Source: Hypericum androsaemum
Lineage: Eukaryota > Streptophyta > Magnoliopsida > Malpighiales > Hypericaceae
Assembly: GCA_963995505.1 (NCBI GenBank)
Contig: OZ023188.1
Coordinates: forward strand, 17,497,912-17,561,911
DNA length: 64,000 nucleotides
Direction of reading: 5' to 3'
Shown piece by piece: positions 41,939-54,675 of the stretch. The translations under genes and the position numbers were made by a program. The notes beneath the pieces are model-generated. The model ran no database searches and had not been told where the DNA came from. It saw only the letters and a list, made by a program, of their open reading frames with translations. Within the stretch, counting starts at the first letter, position 1. Every line of letters starts with the position of its first letter.

Positions 41939-44839
41939 CCTGCACTCCAAGTTAAGAGCAGGTTTGCAGTCATTGTGACGACGAAAGACAGCAGCCAGTT
42001 TAACAGAACCGCCACGCTACCAGCAAGGCCCTTTATGTCGACCGGAAGTATCTGCAATGTTCAGATACAGAATTGATGATAGTTGACCGTGAGTGATCGA
42101 CCATGGATTAGTCATGTACATGAAGGCTACGTACCTCCGACATGATAAGCCAAGGAATGGCCCCGAGTCCTAGATTAAAGAAAACAACCATGACCTGGAC
42201 AAAAGAATCTCGTAAACAAAGCATCAGAGGACAACAGATCACAGAAGGCGGTTGGATGATTAAGGCATACATACCACTAGCCCCACAGCTGATAGTATTC
42301 CCATGACTGTGTATGTCGTAGAGTCATCAGATACAAAGCCCTGTCATAAACATATAAAGAAAGAAGGTTCCGGGCTCGATAAGGCAGAATTCGTGACTAA
42401 TTAGTCTCTTCAAATTCTAAGAACCAACCAACCTCCACATAAAAGGCAACTGAAACGAGGAGGAGGCTAGCAACGATACCGGATGTAGACACCTGCACAG
42501 ATGACTCCGATTAGAGATATTGTTTGATCTATATCCAGCAACTAAGGGATTTTGCATAATAGAACATCAATGAGAGGACTCACAATAAGAAGCAGCCTGC
42601 GCCCAGTTTTGTCCATCAACCATGCTGAAACCGAAGTGGCAACAACCTACACGGACGACTAATGATCAGAAAATCCGTTTATGAACTTCGAAGCAGTTAG
42701 TGAATATTCTCTGGCTTCAATACCTGAATAGCACCAATTCCACATGTAACAAGATCAGGTGAAGAAATCCCTGTGAAAATTTGGTAAACGGTTAGCCATA
42801 TCTCGGTTCAGGGAACAGGAAACATCTGCAAATTCTTGCACACAATGTCTCAAAATAACCATGTATTTATTGTTCTAACCTGCTTTTTCAAAGATCTCAC
42901 TCGAGTAAAATATGATCCCATTGATACCACATAGTTGCTGGAACATCAGTAGTCCAATTCCTATCTGTAGAAAATGAGTTCAGCATTCGAGGATCCACAC
43001 TTCTGGTCTGGTTGAATAAATAGCTGTACAATGTTGTCAATCAGATTATTAAGGAAAACGACTCTACCATCAAAGGAAACCAGTATCTTCTTCTCTTCAA
43101 GTCTGCAATTCTGATTGTCCTTCTTTTGCTTGAAGATGCCAATGACCTCTGGCAAAACATAAAAGAGTGGTCACCAGATGAAAAGGAGGTAAAAGATAAC
43201 AGTTCGTTCATCAATACCTTAATTCCATTAACTTCGTCGGTGATATCGGTTTCAAATCCCCGCAAAACTTGCAAAGAGGTTTCAAAGTCATCTAGACCCA
43301 TTTTGGCCTGCTCTCCCCAGTGCCACGGTCCAACAAAGAACACAAAGGGATATGGATCAGAAACAGCGAACAACAAGAAACAACAAGCTGCTGAGGCAAT
43401 CATACTTGGTTCAGTAAACGTACAAGCCAACGGGGAGATTCGGGTATGAAAAACAAGCCGGGAATCAGTATCAGACAAGGCAACATGCCTGCAGATCAAG
43501 TAAACAGAGTTGGTTGGCTCTGAAATGCGTCTTGCCAATCAAAAGAGACGGAAAACAAAATGTAGATTGCCATGTAGAAATGTACTCAATGACTGCAGCT
43601 ACATCATTGTGCCTCTGTGTTCGGGGCTTGGCTTTGCTTACCTATAACAGCAAGCAATCTCCAATTAACGAAAATCCCGAGTACGTAACCCAGCAAGACT
43701 CCGATGGTGATCGAGAGCTGTACAACAACACAAGAAGACCAGTATGAATAGAATCCTTCAGTCAGACAGAAATTTTTTGATCAAGAGACAAAACCAACCT
43801 GGTTAACAGATCCAAGGGTCCCTCTCATGTTCTGAGGCGATATCTCAGCTATATACACAGGCACCTACGAACAATAACGACCTTCCTTCTATTAATCTCA
43901 TCATATACACAAACATCAAACCGGAGAGAAGGCCTAAAGGGGTGAAGAGCACCAACCACATAGGAGAACACACCAACACCGAATCCGTCCAACAACCTCC
44001 CCAAGTACAAGAACGACGAGTCCTGCACAAATCGACCCCCCCCCCGCGGAAACCAAACCCGGGCTGGCTCATCATTAGCTAGAAAAACCTCAATGTAGCA
44101 CAAACTACGACTGGAACGAGCAGCTCACATTGGCAATCGCTATGCAGAGCCATCCGATAATGCTAGGAATCGCGCCAATCATCAACGACTTCGCAAATTA
44201 TTCACGAATCAGTAATCCCGAAGCTAAAACGAATCCGATGGAGGGTTAAAATTCGATTCCTTACCCCCTTGCGGCCCATGTACTCCGCAATCTGACCGCT
44301 CGCGATCGCCCCTACCATAGCTCCGACGTTGGACAACGAACCGAACAGAGAGAACTGCAACGGGTTAATCCAAAGTTCAACAAACCGCTGAAGATCGATC
44401 CAAGCAAGCAAGCAAAACACGAGTCAATAAAAAGTCAACGCTGACGAACGTAACCTCGGATAGAGAGAGGCCGAGATCGCTGATGATCGCGGACTCCGTC
44501 GGCGAAGAATATCCAGACTACATACAACAAAGAAACGGAAAAAAAAGTCAAACGGAGGGAGGGAGGGAGGAGGGAAGTAGAGGCGGAGTGTGTTAGTTAG
44601 TTAGTTACGGTGAAGCCGAACTGGATAGGGCCGAGGGCGACGACGAGGACGCAGAAGACGACGGAGACGGCGCCGTCACGGAGGAACTGAACGGAGGAGT
44701 CGAGAATGCCGGACTGCGTCGGGGTGTTGGTGAAGGACCCTTGCAGGCGGTACCAGCTTCCGGTGTGGAGGAACGGCTTCTTCAGGTCGGACCTCGCTTC
44801 CTCCACCACCTCCGGATCCCTCGTAGAAGAAGAACTCAT
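41719..44839 (-). CDS. ERDL6: ERD6-like sugar transporter, complete (18 exons)
   Basis: Major-facilitator monosaccharide transporter; Arabidopsis ERDL6 exports glucose from the vacuole. Exons, 5' to 3' on the minus strand: 44839-44609, 44517-44455, 44354-44265, 44188-44129, 44022-43957, 43864-43799, 43717-43642, 43488-43424, 43307-43218, 43148-43068, 42964-42880, 42770-42724, 42646-42584, 42492-42433, 42340-42275, 42194-42135, 42051-41937, 41831-41719. They total 1,497 bases, 498 residues, with GT-AG ends. It begins [15 protein letters not shown]. Family signatures seen: [53 protein letters not shown] and the ending [15 protein letters not shown]. The cytosolic N-terminus has [10 protein letters not shown], as in ERDL6-type proteins. 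Length and exon count fit the family; no lesion is seen. It is convergent with Copia B. Its promoter region overlaps the start of the duplicated block. Confidence 0.95.
41907..41936. repeat. (AG)n microsatellite in the last intron of ERDL6
   Basis: About 14 AG units lie against the donor of the exon 42051-41937, so on the minus strand the donor reads GTCTCTCTCT. Confidence 0.95.
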
Positions 44840-44868
44840 CCTCTTCTTCTTCTTCTTCTTCTTCTTCT
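44840..44868. repeat. (CTT)n repeat in the ERDL6 5' UTR
   Basis: About nine CTT units directly next to the start codon. On the transcript strand this is a GAA run, typical of plant leaders. Confidence 0.9.
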
Positions 44869-44934
44869 AGCTGTTCTCCTCCGGCGGCTGAGAGTTTCGT
44901 GTGGCTTTTTGGTCGGGACCGAGGGTGTTTGACT

Positions 44935-46640
44935 GGGACCGGAGTGGGGCCCCTTTTTTCGTGCGTGGTTGTCTGGTAGGTAGGTAGGTCCCTTCACTGG
45001 CTTTCAGCTTGTCCTGGGAAGGTTCGTCGGTGAATAGTGCCGAGGCGGCAAACTGTCGACTTTTCGAAACTTATCCGTACCGTGCATAATATCGGAAGAA
45101 AAATCTAATTGAGTTTCTAGTCGGGTGTGGTACCTGCATTATGCTAATAATTAATAACTGGGGAGGTACCAAATATAGTAATGTAGTATCAAGTTTGGTC
45201 CCTGCCCCCTGGCCTATTTTTCATCTTTGTTCTTTTCCTCTCAACCTCATCCTCACTCGCTCATTACTTTTTAAAAAATGAAATTGATCTCATTAACTTT
45301 TAAGATAATCTAAAATTTTAAAAAAGTTTCTTTTTTTAAAAAAAAATTAAATGAATTCGTTAGCCAAAATTTTCCGAACCTAAACCATCACTCGTCTTTA
45401 TCAAGCATCACAATGAAAATTTGTCAAAATGATAAAGATTTAAATTCTCTTAAAAATGTGTTGGGTTGTTGTGATTTAGACCAAAACTACATAGTAGTAA
45501 TTGTGTAATTATCCTTATTACACGACGCGACCCGTTTAAGATTCCCCGTTACCGTCCCCAAGATTACAACTGATGACGAGGGCCATAGAAAGGGAAATGG
45601 AAATCAAAAAGAAAAACAATTCGTGGAAGGAATTAGGGCTTCACAGTGTACGGGATGGACTTTGGAGGGGAGCTCGCAGCACCGTTGCGATTTCAATTTG
45701 TAGAGGAGAAGAGTGGGTTGAATTGAGCGTTTGGAGCCACTTTTATTCAACTCGCGTATGTAAAGATAAAAAGGTTGGGGCTTGGGCCTAAGACTGTCGG
45801 TGGTTTGATGGGCTTTTTATTTGGACCATTAGTGTTTTGGGCTTGCCAGGGAGCTTTGTTCTTTGTGCCATTGAGACCGGCCCATCCACGGGCCAATTAA
45901 TTACTGAAATCAACGAGCACTTACATCACAAGTAATTTTTTATTTTATTTAAATCAAGACGTTTTGGATGAGAGTTATTCATAACTTAATAATATTAAAT
46001 ATTTATTAAAATAATTTTGCCACATTTTAAATACTTTTATTAGGTCGAATGTTAATTAACCGACATAGTAGATGTTTCGCATCACCATCATATGTTAGGT
46101 CGAAGATGGGAAATTGAGTGCCAACAAAAAGAAAAAGAAAATGAGAGATGGAACACAGGAGTACCGGAATGGCCATACCAATATACCATCTCTTGGAATA
46201 AATAACACGAATCACGGATAAAACTTAGCACGCCAGGCAAACCCAAATTTAGAAATAATCTGTCTTTCAGCTAGCTGGAAGCTCGAGTTTTAATATTGAA
46301 ACAGTCTGGATGTTATTATCGGTAAGTAAAATGTAATATCCCGTATGTTTTTTGTAATATCCCGTTTATTGATAAACGTATTAACCGTCAAACATTATGA
46401 AAAAAATTCATTATTCGAACTCCTAGCATTATTCAAGAGGAATCAATCATTTTGTCACAGTACCACAAGGTAAAAGTTGTAAAGCTAATATTCTAAAATG
46501 TATCCCGCCAAAATAAAGAGTCAATGTTTAGCATTGCTCGGACATTAATTTCTATAAACCAAAGCCAGTTGTTATACACAGAAAAATTACGAACCGAACC
46601 CATTTTCTCTAATCGCACGGCCACGTACAGGGTCCACGAA
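44935..46640. repeat. Tandem duplication, unit 1 (non-coding)
   Basis: Shares ordered blocks with 46658-50498: the GGGACCGRAGTGGG and CTTTTTCGTGCGT start, TTCGAAACTTATCCGTAC, CCATAGAAAGGGAA, TTTCAATTTG, GAGACCGGCCCATCCACGGG, GGGAAATTG.GTGCCAAC and AACCCATTTTCTCTAATCGCAC. It starts about 95 bases upstream of the ERDL6 start codon. A 72-codon open frame at 45573-45791 is only partly shared by unit 2, so coding is unlikely. Confidence 0.85.
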
Positions 46641-46657
46641 CATGGTATTTTTTATTT

Positions 46658-49600
46658 GGGACCGAAGTGGGCCCCCTTTTTCGTGCGTCGTTGTCTGGTA
46701 GGTAGGAAACTTCACTGGCTTTAGCTTGTCGTAAAAAAAAAGCTTCTCTCGAAAAAAGAAGAAGCTTTAGATTGTCGAAAGAAGGTTCGTTGCTGAATAG
46801 GTCTTGTCGAGGCGGCAAAGTCTCGACTTTTCGAAACTTATCCGTACTATGCCTAATTTTCTAACACTAGTAATTGAATTTTGAATCGGATATAATATCT
46901 GTATTGTTGCTAATAACTGATAAGTGGTGAGATACCAAGTATCAATTTTGGTCCCTGGCCTATTTTTCTTATTTGTTCCTTTTCTCTTAACCTCAATAGT
47001 CACTCATTATAACTCTCACTCATTACTTTTAAAAAGTTGAAATTGGTCTCATTACTTTTTAAGATAGTCTAAGATTTAATATTACTATCTTAAAAAACTA
47101 ATTTAATTCATTAGCCAAATTTTTCTAAACTAAACTATTGTTCGTCTTTCTCGCACATCAACAACCCTATATCAGAAGAAAAAAAGCAACTCTATATCGC
47201 CAAAGAGCTCGTACCCCAACGACATAAGACATTGTAATTATCTAAGAGATCCAGTATTCGAATCTTGACATTATTCTGGTATAAATTTTACCTTTAAAAA
47301 CCCAACACTATATCATCAATGGTTGTTTATCAACGAAGCAAAGTCAAACTAGTGAAAATTGCTCCAAATGATAAAGTTTTAAATTCTCTTAAAAATGTGT
47401 TGGGTTCAAGCCGTTTGTGATCTCAACCAGAACTACAGACACGTATTGTGTAATTATCATTATTACACACTTCGACCCGTTTAAGATTCCCCGTATGGGT
47501 AAACCCATAACCCGATCCACCTCCAACTCCGGAATTCCATTCCCAACCCGCAAAATTCCCAAAATTACAACTCATGACGAGTCCCATAGAAAGGGAATGA
47601 AAATCAAACAACAAAGCCATCCATGGAAGGAATTAGGGTTTCTGATGTGCACCAAAATCCCAGAAGTTTCAATGATTGAATGGAAACCAAAAGATTAGGG
47701 TTTTAGGGTATAAGATAGTAGAAGAAGACACAGATATAAATTTCTATTTCACATTCATGGATATCCTCCAACTTGCTACCGTCCACAAATATATAGCCAA
47801 GTACTTAGTCTAGAAATAACTTTCCAATGAACCCAAAAAAAGGCCCAAGGCTCAAATAACCTTACAACTTATAAACAACAACCGGTCATTGTCGAGTAAT
47901 GCACAACTAGATTCCCTCAACAACAAAAAAAGTAATGCACAACTCGTCCTCTACAATCTTAGCAACGTAATCTTTCCCTCTCTCCACTTGTCGTCCATCG
48001 TCCTCAACTCAAAGTAGCTCAACAGCCTCGACAGCTCTGTCTCTTCTTACGTTTTCAACACAACAGTTTTAACAGTAAACGAGATGTTTGGAGGGGAATT
48101 CACAGGACCGTTGCAATTTCAATTTGCAGAGGAGAAGAGCATGTTGAATTGAACGTTGGAGCCACTTTTAAGTCGACGCGCGTTTATATAGATAAAGACA
48201 AAAGTTTAATATAGTACCGTGTAGTTTTGTACTTTGACACTCTACTATGTCGTAGTTTTAAAATATTTGACCGAGTGACAGATATTTCTCTAATTTACAC
48301 CTCACTTTTTTAAAAATTTTTAGACAATATTACCCCTCAAGTATCATTAAACTAATTTTTTTTAAATATTCTTTGTAATATAATTAGACTTCGAAAAATA
48401 TTGACCCATTTATCCTATTCAAATTTATCCTTTAGTCAGTTTTAATTCAAGTTTATAAAATTTTATTTTCATTCAAATTTATAAAATGGCCTCGTTGTGG
48501 AGAATATTTTTTAACATATATTTATTAGACATGTTTTGAAGGATAATTTATAACCAAATTTATTTATAATTATAATATGGGATATTTTAGTCCAAAAATT
48601 TTATTTCAAATTGTAGAATGTCAATAAAAAAACTTTGGGAAAATTGCCTTTAGGTCCCTGAGGTCCCTGAGGTTTGACAAAATTACTAGTAAGGTTCATA
48701 TTATTTTGAAACCTCTCTTTTTGTCCTCCAAGTTTGTTAAAATAGAACTTCATTCAGGTGAAATTTAACCTAGAATGACCAAAATGCCCCTCTGTTAAAA
48801 AATAATTAAAAATTATTTCTCCCCTTTTGGTCTTCTTCCCCGACCACCACCAGGCCACTTCCGATTCCCGACGACGACCACCACCAGCCCTCTCTCCTCG
48901 ACGACCACATCATCGCCGTCGTCCCTTCCAGATTATAACTAAGCTGGGTATCCATTTTCCAGGTTCTAATTAGGTTATTATCTTCGATTCGTCGTCGTCC
49001 TCCTCCACGGCGGCAATAATCCTCCGTAGCCATCAACAGTTCATGCTTGTTCTTCTCTATCTCAACCTCTGATACCTCAAGTTTGTAATTGGATGAACCT
49101 TTGTTTGTAATTGGGAACCCTTATTTCTCGTGAGATTCCCAAATAGAAATTAGGGTCCTTACTCCGGATCGGTCCTTACCCCGTCGGCCTTCTTCTTCCT
49201 CAACTCCGGATTCCTTTTGGTCTTCTTCCCCGACGACCACCACCAGCAGTCCACTTCGATTCCCGAGTCCTCCTCCTCCACTCCTCTTCTTTCGGGTGTT
49301 TTGTTAGGGTGCTCTGCTTCACTTTCCTGGCCGACTTGGTTTTGCTTTTCGCGGCTTCGTCGAGGTTCGATGGCATAATTAGGGAGGAGAGCTTCTGGAG
49401 AGGTATTCGGTGGAGGAGCGGATGAAGAAGAAGGCCGACGGGCTGCTGGGTTTCTTAGGAACGGGAGGAAGGAGGTCACTTTTAGGTTAAAGGTAAGGGA
49501 CGACGGCGATGATGTGGTCGTCGAGGAGAGAGGGCTGGTGGTGGTCATCGGGAATCGAAGTGGTGGTGGTCGGGGAAGAAGACCAAAAGGAGAGAAATAA

Positions 49601-50498
49601 TTTTTAATTATTTTTTAACAGAGGAGCATTTTGGTCCTTCTAGGTTAAATTTCACCCGAGTGATTTTCTGGTACTGGAGTCAAGGAACCTGAAAGTTCTA
49701 TTTTAACAAATTTGGAGGAGGAGAGGTTTCGAAATAATATGAACCTTACTAATAATTTTATCAAACCTGAAGGACCTAAGAATAATTTGCCCAAAAATTT
49801 TGTCACGGGATTTTTTTTCTAAAGACTGTTTATGGTATGATGGGCTTTTTGTTTGGACCGTTAGAGTTTTGGGCTTGGTAGGGCACTTTGTTCTCTGTGC
49901 CATTGAGACCGGCCCATCCACGGGCTGCTTAATTACTAAAATCAACAAAACTTAGATTAATCAGGTGATAAAATTGTTCTATTTTAATTAAGATATTTTG
50001 AATCATAGCATTTGGAAAAGCAATAAAATTAAATATTTTTCAGGATAATTTTGTTACATTTCAATATCTTTCTCATGTCGAACCTGTATTAATCCTCTTT
50101 TGATTTTTTGCATCGCCATCATGTTAGATTGAAGATGGGAAATTGGGTGCCAACAAAAAGAAAATAAAATGAAAGTTGGAACACCTGGAGTACCGGAATG
50201 GTCATAGCAGTATACCATATTTTGGAATATACAGCACGAATCACGGGCAAAACTTAGCACCCAAGGCAAACCCAGATTTAGAAATAATCTACCTTTCTCC
50301 TAGCTGGAATCTCGTGTTTTAGTATTAAACCACTCTGAATGTTATATCGGTAAGTATCCCACCAAAATAAAGAGTCGAAGTTTAGCATAGCTCAAAAATT
50401 AATTTCTATAAACCAATGCCAGATTGTTATACACAGAGAAAAAAATACGAACAGAACCCATTTTCTCTAATCGCACAGACACGAACAGGGTCCAGAAC
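46658..50498. repeat. Tandem duplication, unit 2, enlarged by insertions
   Basis: The same blocks as unit 1 in the same order and orientation, but 3.8 kb instead of 1.7 kb. Much of the difference is the long-TIR element at 48637-49792, plus extra sequence between about 47640 and 48080. A small hairpin, AAAGCTTCTCTCG...AGAAGCTTT at about 46737-46769, is also absent from unit 1. Confidence 0.85.
48637..49792. mobile_element. Mutator-like foldback element with TIRs of about 295 bp
   Basis: The left end reads GGGAAAATTGCCTTTAGGTCCC and the right end, inverted, reads GGGCAAATTATTCTTAGGTCC. The match continues through AGAAGACC...CCCCGACC to the CCACATCATCGCCGTCGTCCC block (48900-48930 and 49490-49515). 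Flanking 9-mers are AAAAACTTT (48628-48636) and AAAAATTTT (49793-49801), with one mismatch, as expected for Mutator. The centre repeats part of the TIR directly near 49215 and holds an open minus-strand frame of 129 codons (49159-49548) without recognisable domains. Confidence 0.75.
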
Positions 50499-51060
50499 TA
50501 CCACTATTACTTTTTTAATGTGCAATTAGACATGGTGTAGGTTAAGATTGGGATTGGAGAAAGTGGTCCTAATCTTTTTCTGGTTTATTACCAAGTTGAC
50601 AAGCTTAAACATCTATTTGTACTGTTAAGTCAGGAACCCTACAACTACAAGCCATTGTCGAGGGCCTTCAATTTCTCTCCATACGATTATCGTGGTTTCC
50701 CACTTAATTTGTTTTCCTGATTTCCCATCAAAGGCATAGTCCACTCAAGGTGCAATTCACATGACATGACAGAGTCTTCCGCTATCATGATTCATGTACA
50801 TTTTTTTTTTGAGGGAATCATGATTCATGTATAGGAAACTTCTTTGTTTTTATGGCTTATAACGTCTCATAATACTTACTATATTTATTAATTTAAATTC
50901 AAACTTAGTCAGATATTTAAATAATAATAAAACTCTCTCAAAAAATATTTAATACTCAATTGTTCGAACCAAAAATCTAGAACCAGCTCATTTAACTGTA
51001 GATATAACTATTTTTTAACTTTTTGGTAGGGTCCCCTAATTAGTTAGTTTATATGCAAAA
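50499..51060. other. Intergenic, no gene seen
   Basis: AT-rich sequence between the duplicated block and the antisense LINE. It contains a short repeated ATCATGATTCATGTA phrase at about 50785 and 50817. Confidence 0.5.
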
Positions 51061-52492
51061 TATATTTATTTATTTATTTTGGTAAACGTGGTGGGTGTTT
51101 CCACCCCTTTATTAGCAAAGTAGAGAAATTACAAGCAAGCCAACCGCGAAGTCCCCATTCGTAAGCTATCGTGCAAAAGGATGGGGATACAGTCTTGGGG
51201 GCTCGTACAGAAAATGAACGCTTAAAGAAAACTGAAAAACAAAATTAGACAATCAGTCAACTACTCGATTGCTTTTCCGAAAGCTGTTAACAATCTCAGC
51301 TGTAGGTCACGGTGGATAAGATTCCGACAGTTACTCACAACAGACGAATTGTTCCTTCGGTACTCTCTCGGCATGATAATTCGCAGCCACTTGCAAATCC
51401 GTCTCAACAATAATTCTTCAGTGTCCTAAATCTCATGCCAGATTCAAACTTCTCCAAATAGCCCATATCTCCGACTTCAGCGAAGTACAATGCCCAATGT
51501 GATTAACAAACCCAGCACACCAGGAATAACGTGCACCCCCGGATCACACCACCACCACTTGCTGGCTCCGAGTTCCTTTTCGCTGTCCCATCAATGTTCA
51601 GCTTATGCCAATGGTCCCTGTACAGCGATGCTCCTCCACGCCTTCATAAACCCATCCGCCTGCTCCATTATAAAACCCGATGCATTCCCTGGGGGGTCTT
51701 CATCTGAAAATACTTTGTCGTTTTGCCACGGCCACATCCACCAACAGGCAGTGACGAATACAATATTCCACTTCAGTCCACTACGAACCTCATCCTCGCA
51801 TTTCAGATTCGGCTCCAGCCAAGGTAAGATATCCCCTCTGAGAATTCGAAATTGTCCTCCCCTGGACAATAGTTAAAGCCAAATCTGATTGTTGCGGGGG
51901 CACTCATGCAACATATGTAATGTCGATTCCGGTGTACCTCCACAAGTAGGACTATAAGGCGTTGGTGCCATCCGTCTCCGGAACCTTGCAGCATTAGTCA
52001 ACAATCGATCCTTCAGATAAGACCGCATGGACAAGCGAATCTTCTCTGGTGCCTCCAACTTCCACACCAGAGACCATAACGATGATGCTACTAGTTGCGC
52101 ACCTTGCTCTGCCATAATCAACTGGTAGGCTGCCCTCGCAGAAAAGTCAAAACCACTTGTATAGGGCAGGGAACCCTAGGAAATCCTAGTGCATGACTGA
52201 TCTGCGCTGCGATACGATGTGGCACATTCTTCAAAAAAAACACCCTCGATTCGAGGTAGCTTACACGCTGACCTGAAGTCAAGCAGAAAGTATCCAGGCC
52301 ATGCAATATAAGTCGAGCCTCGCCCAAACTTGCCTCTGCAAAAAGAACAACATCGTTAGCAAAAAATAGGTGGGTTTGGTCCGGGCCCCTCTTTGTCAGC
52401 TTTATCAGCTTCCAACCATCCTGACACGATATTCAGTGTACCGGACGTTTCATGCACATAACAAATAAGTAGGGCGATAGTGGATCTCAGAA
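51061..52492 (-). mobile_element. 5'-truncated LINE relic (RT end, zf-RVT, RNase H), antisense
   Basis: On the minus strand from 52492 it reads GDPLSPYLFVMC, then FANDVVLFAEASLGEA (FADD usual, one Asp lost), the post-RT region GQRVSYLESRVFFLKN, a zf-RVT block near 52100-51880 (WKLEAPEKIRLSMRSYLKDRLLT, TCGGTPESTLHMLHECP) and RNase H near 51590-51480 (NIDGTAKRNSE). Frames change several times and stops occur, so it is dead. The 3' end is near the T-rich stretch at 51061-51080. Confidence 0.8.
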
Positions 52493-53687
52493 ATGAGTAG
52501 ATTAAGTACGTGACGAAGATTAGTGATTTTACTTAATTTCTTTTTCAGAAAGTTTTTTTTTAAGTGGGAGAGAATTTTTTTATTTTTTCAAGTGAGAGTT
52601 CGCCAAAAAAAATAACATATTCTGGCAACATAGATCCTACATTATAATAAACCAAACAAGGAGATGGCAAAATTATTTCTGAAAATCCGAGAACGCAAAA
52701 AGTCAGGTGTAAAAATACCAGGAACCTGAATATAATTTGCCCTAAAAACTATTATCTAGTCAATGAAACACTTTCTAAAACTACTAGCTAGTCAATGGAA
52801 TAATGTGGTTTTAATTTTCTTACGCTAGGAAATACAGGGTATCGTTCCACACTTCCACTCGATTAAAAAGGAATATTTAATTTTTATTTGAGTAACATCT
52901 CTGAATTTTGTCCACAAATTCCCCGGATCCGGCTTGAACGCAAATGCCAAGACTTCTCTTGCTCCATAACCTTGCCCTTCCGCCGCAGTATTCCAACCAT
53001 CTAGCCATGTAAAGAGTTCGAATGGTAGAATTTTTTCAATAAATTTTTAATATTTTAATTTAGAATTTCTTGATTAAGTTACAAGATATATTTTTAAGAG
53101 CTCCAACCAATATTCGTAATTACCAAAACAAGACATTTCCACCTTACAATCATTATCGGATAACGTCACTAGAACAGCCTCACCAAATTCTCGGCTTATT
53201 AAATTCCCAGTTACAAGCGACTGCACATAATAAAATAGCGACATTTAACAACAAACAAGATCTATAACTCCATGCTGGGCTTTTCCCACGCTTACCAAAT
53301 CGGGAAAAATTCCTCTAAAAAACGGGACTAATCCATGCACTCATTAGGAGGTACTAACATTTTCTCTTTTGTCTCTATTAAATGATTATTTTATTCGCCT
53401 GGAAAATTGTACTTCTAAACACAAAAGGGGGAACCCATTAAGCAGATCATCTAGATAATTTAAATAATTAATCTCGTCCCACAGTCTGATCAGAACTTTG
53501 AATAAGATTCTATAATATAATCATGATTAATGATCAGTACTATTAAAGTATATGCCGTGCTGGACCAGCTGCCACCTAATTGGGTGAACAAAACTGCGCC
53601 ATTCACATTTGTACTTGAGATTTTTCCGCTATCAAATTTTGTGTTGGTCTATTAACTATTTCTTTTTCGAATACTTTGTCGCCCATG
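52493..53687. other. Intergenic with a remnant long-TIR element end
   Basis: Near 52720-52745 the phrase GGAACCTGAATATAATTTGCCC resembles the right end of the Mutator-like element at 48637-49792. No matching left end was found. Otherwise AT-rich without recognised genes. Confidence 0.45.
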
Positions 53688-54175
53688 CATGTTTTCAAAA
53701 ATGACTCAGACAATGATCCAAATTTTGGACCGTTCTCCAGGTCAACTGGTCGGATTAGTCGAACCGGTAGCCAGACCAGAGTTAGTTAGTTATATATATA
53801 TTCGATATATGTATAGTAAATAATAGGTTTAAAAATTAATATTCTCAATATATTGGTCATTTATTTCATATTTAGTATAATTATTTTTGTTGATTTAGTT
53901 TATTTTGTGTTAATTTAGAAAATTTGAGTATATAATCTAATTTTTTTGGGATGGGTTGGGTTAGATGAATTCTGAATTTTTTTGGTTCAATTTTCGGTCA
54001 AACTTAACGAACCGAAATTTTTCGGGTAAAAAATCTGAGCCAACTGTCCGGTCTGACCAGAAATCATCTGGTTCGTTAGGCTATCATGCGTATATAGTTT
54101 TCTGGCCTGCTCAAGGCTCAAATTCACGGTCCGACCAGTCAGACTGCCAGTCCGACCGCCGTCTCGAAAATAATG
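53688..54175. mobile_element. hAT-type MITE, copy 2 (about 488 bp)
   Basis: Same family and orientation as 21059-21512: it starts CATGTTTTCAAAAATGA, shares AATAGGTTTAAAAATTAATATTC and GTCTGACCAGAAATC, and ends TCTCGAAAATAATG. The flanking 8-mers (CGCCCATG and CTCGCATG) match at six of eight, so the target duplication has decayed and this copy looks older. Confidence 0.8.
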
Positions 54176-54675
54176 CTCGCATGTTGTATGCTGCAAAATA
54201 CAGGATCGTCTTGCACAAAAAATAATAATACATAATCGTGTTGCACAATGTTATAATTAATTCATTGTATATAGAATCATGTATGTTTTAGGTTAGTTAT
54301 AGAGAATCATGTATGTCTTGTATTTTTTTATAAGTAGATTTTATTTATTAAAAAAATTGTCAAAATCATAAGTCGTTATATTTATTGTTGTTACACTCAT
54401 AGTGCTCGTAAGCACATTCGTCTAGGAAAAAAAGTCGTACTAATATATTTAATTCTAATAAACATGTCACGATCGGTAGTCCTTCGTCATGTATGTCTTG
54501 TACTTAGAACTTCCAAAAAATAAATAAGGAGAAGCTGTATTTAGGAATTAGGAGAGAGTGATCAATGTAATCGATCTGGATAAACTTTATTTTCCGGTCC
54601 CTCCCTTACATTTTTTGGTTAATTTTGCACAAGATAGAATAATCTAGTTTAGAATTAGATGGGACATTTAAAATA
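54176..54675. other. AT-rich intergenic, no gene seen
   Basis: No open frame or repeat that I can assign. Confidence 0.5.

Noticed and set aside
45573..45791. Small gene shared by the duplicated blocks
   Set aside because: The frame is not maintained in unit 2, where indels and an insertion break it, so protein coding is not supported.
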